NCBI GenBank assembly: GCA_018818905.1 | Contig: JAHIRA010000046.1 | Location: forward strand, 1 to 17,351 | Reading direction: 5' to 3' | From: Patescibacteria group bacterium | GTDB taxonomy: Bacteria; Patescibacteriota; JABMPQ01; JAHIRA01 | Length of the DNA stretch: 17,351 bases | Part shown: positions 14,536 through 17,351 of the stretch, piece after piece | Layout: every line of letters begins with the position of its first letter | Position numbering within the stretch: position 1 is the first letter of the stretch | The notes under the pieces: generated by a model | Database searches by the model: none | Told to the model about the DNA's origin: nothing | The model's input: the letters and a program-made list of their open reading frames with translations, nothing else | Translations under genes and position numbers: made by a program

Positions 14536-16134
14536 TTACTTCATTTCCTGAACTGTCGCAAAGTTGTAACCTGCATTCTGAACACGGGCGATAATTTCAT
14601 CAAGAGCAGATGCTGAGGCACGTGATTGAGTATGAATTAGAATAATGGAACCGTCTCGCAGGCCGGCAAGAGAATGGCTGATTACTGATGAGCGGGAGGC
14701 GCCTTGTCTTGAGTCGTATGAATCAGCAGTCCAATGAATATGGCGATAGCCTATACTTTGAATTACCTGATCAGTTCTGGCGTTTCTGGCTCCACCCGGG
14801 TATCTGAAATAGGGCCTTGTTGTTTTGCCGGTAATGCTTTTTGCAATATCATCAGACAAATTTATTTCATGCTTCATTCGGCCTTCTGAGATGCGTGTAA
14901 AAGAGGGGTGACTATAACTATGATTGGCCAGCTGATGTCCTTCGTCCGTGATGCGTTTTATGGTAGCAGGTCTGCCCTGCATGGCGTCACCAAGGATAAA
15001 GAATGTAGCCTTAACCTTTCTTCTCTTGAGGACATCAAGCATCGTCTCAAAGGAGCCACCATTAGAGTAGCCATCATCAATAGTTAGGGCAACACAATTT
15101 CTCTCGCATTTTTTGACCAGTTTTGCTTTGGGAGCGGGGGAAGTAATAATCTCTTCTTTTCCATCTTGGTTGGTATCGCCAGTGGCTGGGATAACTCCTC
15201 CCGAATAATCTTCATTATAAGCAAAGACTTGTTTGCCGGCCCATTGGCCATTTTCATAAAAAACACGTACCTGAGGACTTCCGCCTTCACCTGCTCCGGT
15301 AATGATCTCGTCTTTACCATCGCCGTTTGTATCACCCGTAGCCACGTAAGCTCCGCCCTCAAAAGAGCTAGGATAAGCTAAAAATTGACTAATAACATTT
15401 TTGCTATCATTGACTTGATAAGATTTAATCCAGGCCTGCCCTTCAGAAAGTTGGCTGGTCACAATGTCGGCTTGTCCATCTCCATCAATGTCACCGCTGG
15501 CCACAGAAATACCCCCTCTGTAGTTGGGATGAAAGGCCATAGTTTGCCAGATAGCTTGGCCCTGATCATTAAAAACTCTGATTTGTGGGCCACCATCTGG
15601 GCCAGTGCCTGTTATAATCTCATCTTTGCCATTTCCGTTGGTGTCGCCACAAGTGACATTGACTCCACCACGGAAGTTTTTGTTGTAGGCAAAGAATTGT
15701 AGAATGGGCTGACGGTCTCTAAAAACTCTGACCTGGGGTCCACCGGTTGAGCCGGCGCCGGTAACGATTTCATTTTCTCCGTCACCATCAATATCACAAC
15801 TGGCAACTTTGACACCGCCACGAAAGTTATCTTGATAGGCAAAAAAATCTTGTCCGAGCCACTGGCCATTATGATCAAAACCTCTAACTTGGGGCCCGCC
15901 TCCTGTGCCGGCGCCAATAATGATATCTTTTTTGCTGTCATCGAAGTCTAGATAAGCTCCTTTCCTAAAGCTCTCCGGGAAAGCATCAAAATCAATTTTA
16001 ACTTCTCTAAGATTGTCATCAAATACTTTGATCTGAGTCTTCATGACATCAGTAGCCGATAGGGGAGAAAAAGGTAATAAAAAAAGACCCAAAATCAGGG
16101 TCAAGGTGAGAAAAATTTTGTTTTTCATTTTCAT
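14536..16134 (-). CDS. Secreted polysaccharide deacetylase with N-terminal FG-GAP-like propeller
   Basis: A 532-aa protein with a signal peptide (about 1-27, ending SATDV). Residues about 48-335 contain six units of about 48 residues, each with F-A-Y-x-x-x-F-x-G-G, a Ca-binding D-x-D/N-G-D/N-G-x-x-E loop (for example DIDGDGENE at 114-122) and GGPQVRVF. This is an FG-GAP/integrin-like beta-propeller. A C-terminal NodB-type CE4 deacetylase domain follows: TIDDG (351-355; D354 metal), HSYSHP (405-410; H405 and H409 metal), RYPGG (444-448), HWTADSYD (467-474) and ILIHT (498-502, H501). All catalytic motifs are intact. It probably removes acetyl groups from peptidoglycan or a surface glycan, with the propeller mediating attachment. 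It has its own promoter. Confidence 0.93.
   Translation of the reverse strand: MKMKNKIFLTLTLILGLFLLPFSPLSATDVMKTQIKVFDDNLREVKIDFDAFPESFRKGAYLDFDDSKKDIIIGAGTGGGPQVRGFDHNGQWLGQDFFAYQDNFRGGVKVASCDIDGDGENEIVTGAGSTGGPQVRVFRDRQPILQFFAYNKNFRGGVNVTCGDTNGNGKDEIITGTGPDGGPQIRVFNDQGQAIWQTMAFHPNYRGGISVASGDIDGDGQADIVTSQLSEGQAWIKSYQVNDSKNVISQFLAYPSSFEGGAYVATGDTNGDGKDEIITGAGEGGSPQVRVFYENGQWAGKQVFAYNEDYSGGVIPATGDTNQDGKEEIITSPAPKAKLVKKCERNCVALTIDDGYSNGGSFETMLDVLKRRKVKATFFILGDAMQGRPATIKRITDEGHQLANHSYSHPSFTRISEGRMKHEINLSDDIAKSITGKTTRPYFRYPGGARNARTDQVIQSIGYRHIHWTADSYDSRQGASRSSVISHSLAGLRDGSIILIHTQSRASASALDEIIARVQNAGYNFATVQEMK
15129..15993 (-). repeat. Six tandem FG-GAP-like repeat units within the deacetylase gene
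   Basis: Repeats of about 144 bases, visible at both DNA and protein level. The protein units begin near residues 50, 98, 148, 200, 251 and 303. Units 2, 3 and 5 keep a full D-x-D/N-G-D/N-G-x-x-E calcium loop and GGPQ/GSPQ strand. Unit 1 lacks the loop, unit 4 lacks the GGPQ strand, and unit 6 is truncated after the loop. A full propeller usually has seven blades, so one blade may be formed from the two ends. Confidence 0.85.
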
Positions 16135-16157
16135 ATTTGTTGTTGATCTCTGCGCTT

Positions 16158-16186
16158 ATTATACAAAAAAATGAAAAAAATGACTA
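16158..16186 (-). promoter_or_regulatory. Promoter for the polysaccharide deacetylase
   Basis: On the minus strand, TAGTCA (complement of 16181-16186; 4 of 6 matches to -35), a 17-base spacer and a perfect TATAAT (complement of 16158-16163). The predicted start is near 16151, giving a leader of only about 17 nt before the ATG at 16134. No Shine-Dalgarno is visible. The -35 lies just past the terminator of the upstream gene. Confidence 0.75.
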
Positions 16187-16189
16187 TAT

Positions 16190-16239
16190 AAAAAAGGGCG
16201 TGATGCAATCTCAAGAAGGGGTATGAGATACATCACGCC
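16190..16239 (-). terminator. Long intrinsic terminator for the cysteine-rich protein transcript
   Basis: A 9-bp perfect stem (16197-16205 with 16231-16239, GGCGTGATG/CATCACGCC) continues after a small asymmetric bulge into a 5-bp stem (16208-16212 with 16225-16229). A 12-nt loop caps it. On the minus strand it is followed by six Ts (complement of 16190-16195). It ends the unit coming from the right. Confidence 0.87.
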
Positions 16240-16322
16240 TAGTCACTGACTTTCCCGGAGGAGGGTGGGAGGAGTCAAGACGAGCTTTGGAGCTAAGAAA
16301 AAGAGCTGAAATTAAAAGGAAC
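16240..16322 (-). other. Purine/pyrimidine-skewed stretch between structured element and terminator
   Basis: Eighty-three bases without a gene. The plus strand is G-rich at 16257-16272, with five GG/GGG runs separated by single bases. The minus-strand RNA is therefore CCTCC-rich here. A short palindrome AGTCA-C-TGACT lies at 16241-16251, and GACT/AGTC arms flank the G-rich tract. Further right are AGCT repeats in a purine-rich plus strand. No ORF with a ribosome binding site is seen on either strand. Confidence 0.5.
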
Positions 16323-16470
16323 TTGGAACATAAACACATCATCCATCTACTCCTAGTAAACTATATAAATATACTAAGGAAAGATGTCTCCGCTTTTATC
16401 TACCAAAGAAGATTCAAATTAAGAATCCTTCATCGGTAGACTATCTATTGATGATAAGTTCATGTTCCAA
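16323..16470 (-). ncRNA. Candidate structured RNA in the 3' UTR of the cysteine-rich protein
   Basis: Read as minus-strand RNA, the ends pair over 13 bp (16458-16470 with 16323-16335), then one T-T mismatch and 7 more bp (16450-16456 with 16337-16343). Inside are two hairpins. One pairs 16435-16440 with 16399-16404 (TCTACC/GGTAGA) and continues through 16423-16431 with 16408-16415 (8 bp, one bulge). The other pairs 16372-16378 with 16352-16358 (7 bp). Together they form a three-way junction. Three pairs are G-U on this strand but A-C on the other, which favours minus-strand RNA. The element starts 4 bases after the stop codon of the cysteine-rich gene and precedes its terminator by about 84 bases. 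No known RNA family is recognised; a terminal-inverted-repeat mobile relic is the main alternative. Confidence 0.5.
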
Positions 16471-16474
16471 ATTT

Positions 16475-17351
16475 TCAAGGTACAATTTGTATCCCGCCAC
16501 CTTTTGGGGTTTCGACCCATAGGATTTTCCCTATATAGGAGCAGGATCTGACGATTTGCCAGGGCCAGCTATCACCTTTTCCTCTGGGGTGAATGAAGTC
16601 GTGGTGAGAGGGAATGGTAGGACTGGTCCCGTTTGACTGGTGATCCTTCCAGCAGTCAGCTCGTGTCCAAGAGCTACATTTGCTAGAAAAATAAGTCACG
16701 TCGTGTGTCCCAGTGATCGAGAGTATTCGAGTTGACCCATCGAAGTTGATTCGACACTGGTAGTTTTGATTAATACACACTCCTTTGACACAGGAGGAGG
16801 TGCAAGCATACTGATTGACCCACTTGGAGCCGTCTGACATGCAGACGTAAATCATGGTCCCAACACATTTTCTAATGTTAGGAACACAGACTTGTCCGGG
16901 CGCTGGAGGAGGTGGCCAGTTTGATGGAGGTGGGGTAGAAGCTACACATTTCTGGTTTTCGCATTTGTCCTGGCAGGTTTGTTTTTGCGTCCATGCCAGA
17001 CCGTCGCTGCGGCAGATTTCCAAATTCTTGCCGGAACAGCGCAGAGTTCCTGGGGTACAGATTTTATTGGGAGGAGCCTTGCAAATCCACTGGCCGTCGC
17101 AACCATAATCGCACTTCTTGTAATTCCATTTACAGCCATCAGGAGAACATTTGCCATACGTGCCATTTTTGCATTCTTCTTGATTGGGGATGCAAACCCG
17201 GTCCTGACAGGCATAGTTTTTACATCCACACTGGCAGGCTTTTGGAGTCCATTTGGTACCATCCGCTGAACAACTGCGTTGATTGTTGCTGTCGGTGCAT
17301 TCGCGTTGATTGGGGATACAGACACGCTGAGGAGCTTTCTTGCAGATCAAT
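16475..17351 (-). CDS. Cysteine-rich repeat surface protein, C-terminal part, partial at right edge
   Basis: An open frame enters from the right edge and stops at TGA 16475-16477; 291 residues can be read and the N-terminus is missing. Three consecutive cysteine-rich repeats of about 40 residues (starting VCIPNQ, VCIPNQ, ICTPGT) and a fourth (VCVPNI) after a Pro-rich linker (PPPSNWPPPPAPG) share the pattern C-x-P-x4-C-x(6-8)-C-x2-D-G-x2-W-x(4-5)-C-x3-C-x4-C. That is six cysteines each, so probably three disulfides. The first residues visible belong to the end of yet another repeat. The last 95 residues form a separate domain with four cysteines and several His and Trp. Such repeats point to an extracellular protein, possibly binding carbohydrate or other cells. 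The signal peptide would lie outside the window. Confidence 0.85.
   Translation of the reverse strand, partial: LICKKAPQRVCIPNQRECTDSNNQRSCSADGTKWTPKACQCGCKNYACQDRVCIPNQEECKNGTYGKCSPDGCKWNYKKCDYGCDGQWICKAPPNKICTPGTLRCSGKNLEICRSDGLAWTQKQTCQDKCENQKCVASTPPPSNWPPPPAPGQVCVPNIRKCVGTMIYVCMSDGSKWVNQYACTSSCVKGVCINQNYQCRINFDGSTRILSITGTHDVTYFSSKCSSWTRADCWKDHQSNGTSPTIPSHHDFIHPRGKGDSWPWQIVRSCSYIGKILWVETPKGGGIQIVP

Noticed and set aside
16323..16470. Insertion element or MITE explaining the inverted arms
   Set aside because: No target-site duplication is visible at the ends, and the G-U versus A-C asymmetry favours an RNA. It is kept only as an alternative to be tested by copy number.
1..17351. Alternative genetic code with UGA as glycine
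   Set aside because: Several genes end at TGA right at the family C-terminus (for example the WecA-like gene at 3092 and the TraG-like gene at 10832), so TGA is a stop.
1..17351. CRISPR array, prophage or transposase
   Set aside because: No regularly spaced direct repeats with unique spacers, no integrase or transposase motifs and no phage structural genes were seen. The periodic repeats at 15129-15993 and in the gene at the right edge are protein-coding.

Overview
The window looks like a chromosomal segment of an uncultivated member of the Candidate Phyla Radiation (Patescibacteria, probably Parcubacteria-like). This is inferred, from memory rather than a search, from several things: lineage-type hypothetical proteins, a chromosomal TraG/VirD4-like ATPase without visible conjugation genes, cysteine-rich and FG-GAP surface proteins, and a solitary rplU. 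GC is moderate. TGA is used as a normal stop (for example the genes ending at 3092 and 10832), so the recoded Gracilibacteria/SR1 code does not apply.

Layout. (1) 1-3092, plus strand: a tightly packed cell-surface glycan operon with the 3' end of a GT4-type glycosyltransferase, a small three-helix membrane protein, a membrane GT2 glycosyltransferase and a WecA/TagO/MraY-like prenyl-phosphate sugar transferase. (2) 3089-3504: rplU (L21) with its own promoter and a strong, probably bidirectional terminator. (3) 3520-5774, minus strand: dnaB-ybaB-recR, then cysS (5874-7313) as a separate unit. (4) 7322-7625: a self-contained unit with promoter, strong Shine-Dalgarno, a 54-codon single-pass membrane protein and terminator. 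(5) 7627-10832: a coiled-coil protein followed by an 864-aa TraG/VirD4-like membrane-anchored ATPase. (6) 10862-13778: a conserved-looking 242-aa protein, a GtrA-family membrane protein and dnaX, followed by tRNA-Gln(UUG). (7) 13893-17351: accessory surface functions, namely a lipoprotein, a secreted polysaccharide deacetylase behind an FG-GAP-like propeller, and a cysteine-rich repeat protein running off the right edge.

The genes fall into three themes: surface polysaccharide assembly and remodelling (regions 1 and 7, plus gtrA), DNA replication and repair (dnaB, ybaB, recR, dnaX), and DNA or protein translocation at the membrane (TraG-like pair).

The most unusual non-coding signal is at 16323-16470, in the 3' untranslated region of the cysteine-rich protein. 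It is a 148-nt element closed by a 20-bp stem with one mismatch and containing two internal hairpins. Three G-U pairs form only in minus-strand RNA and would be A-C mismatches in plus-strand RNA. It is followed by a pyrimidine-rich stretch and a long-stemmed terminator. It is the best candidate here for an undescribed structured RNA. The second is the 54-aa membrane protein unit at 7405-7569. All functional names come from motif recognition by eye; no database search was possible.
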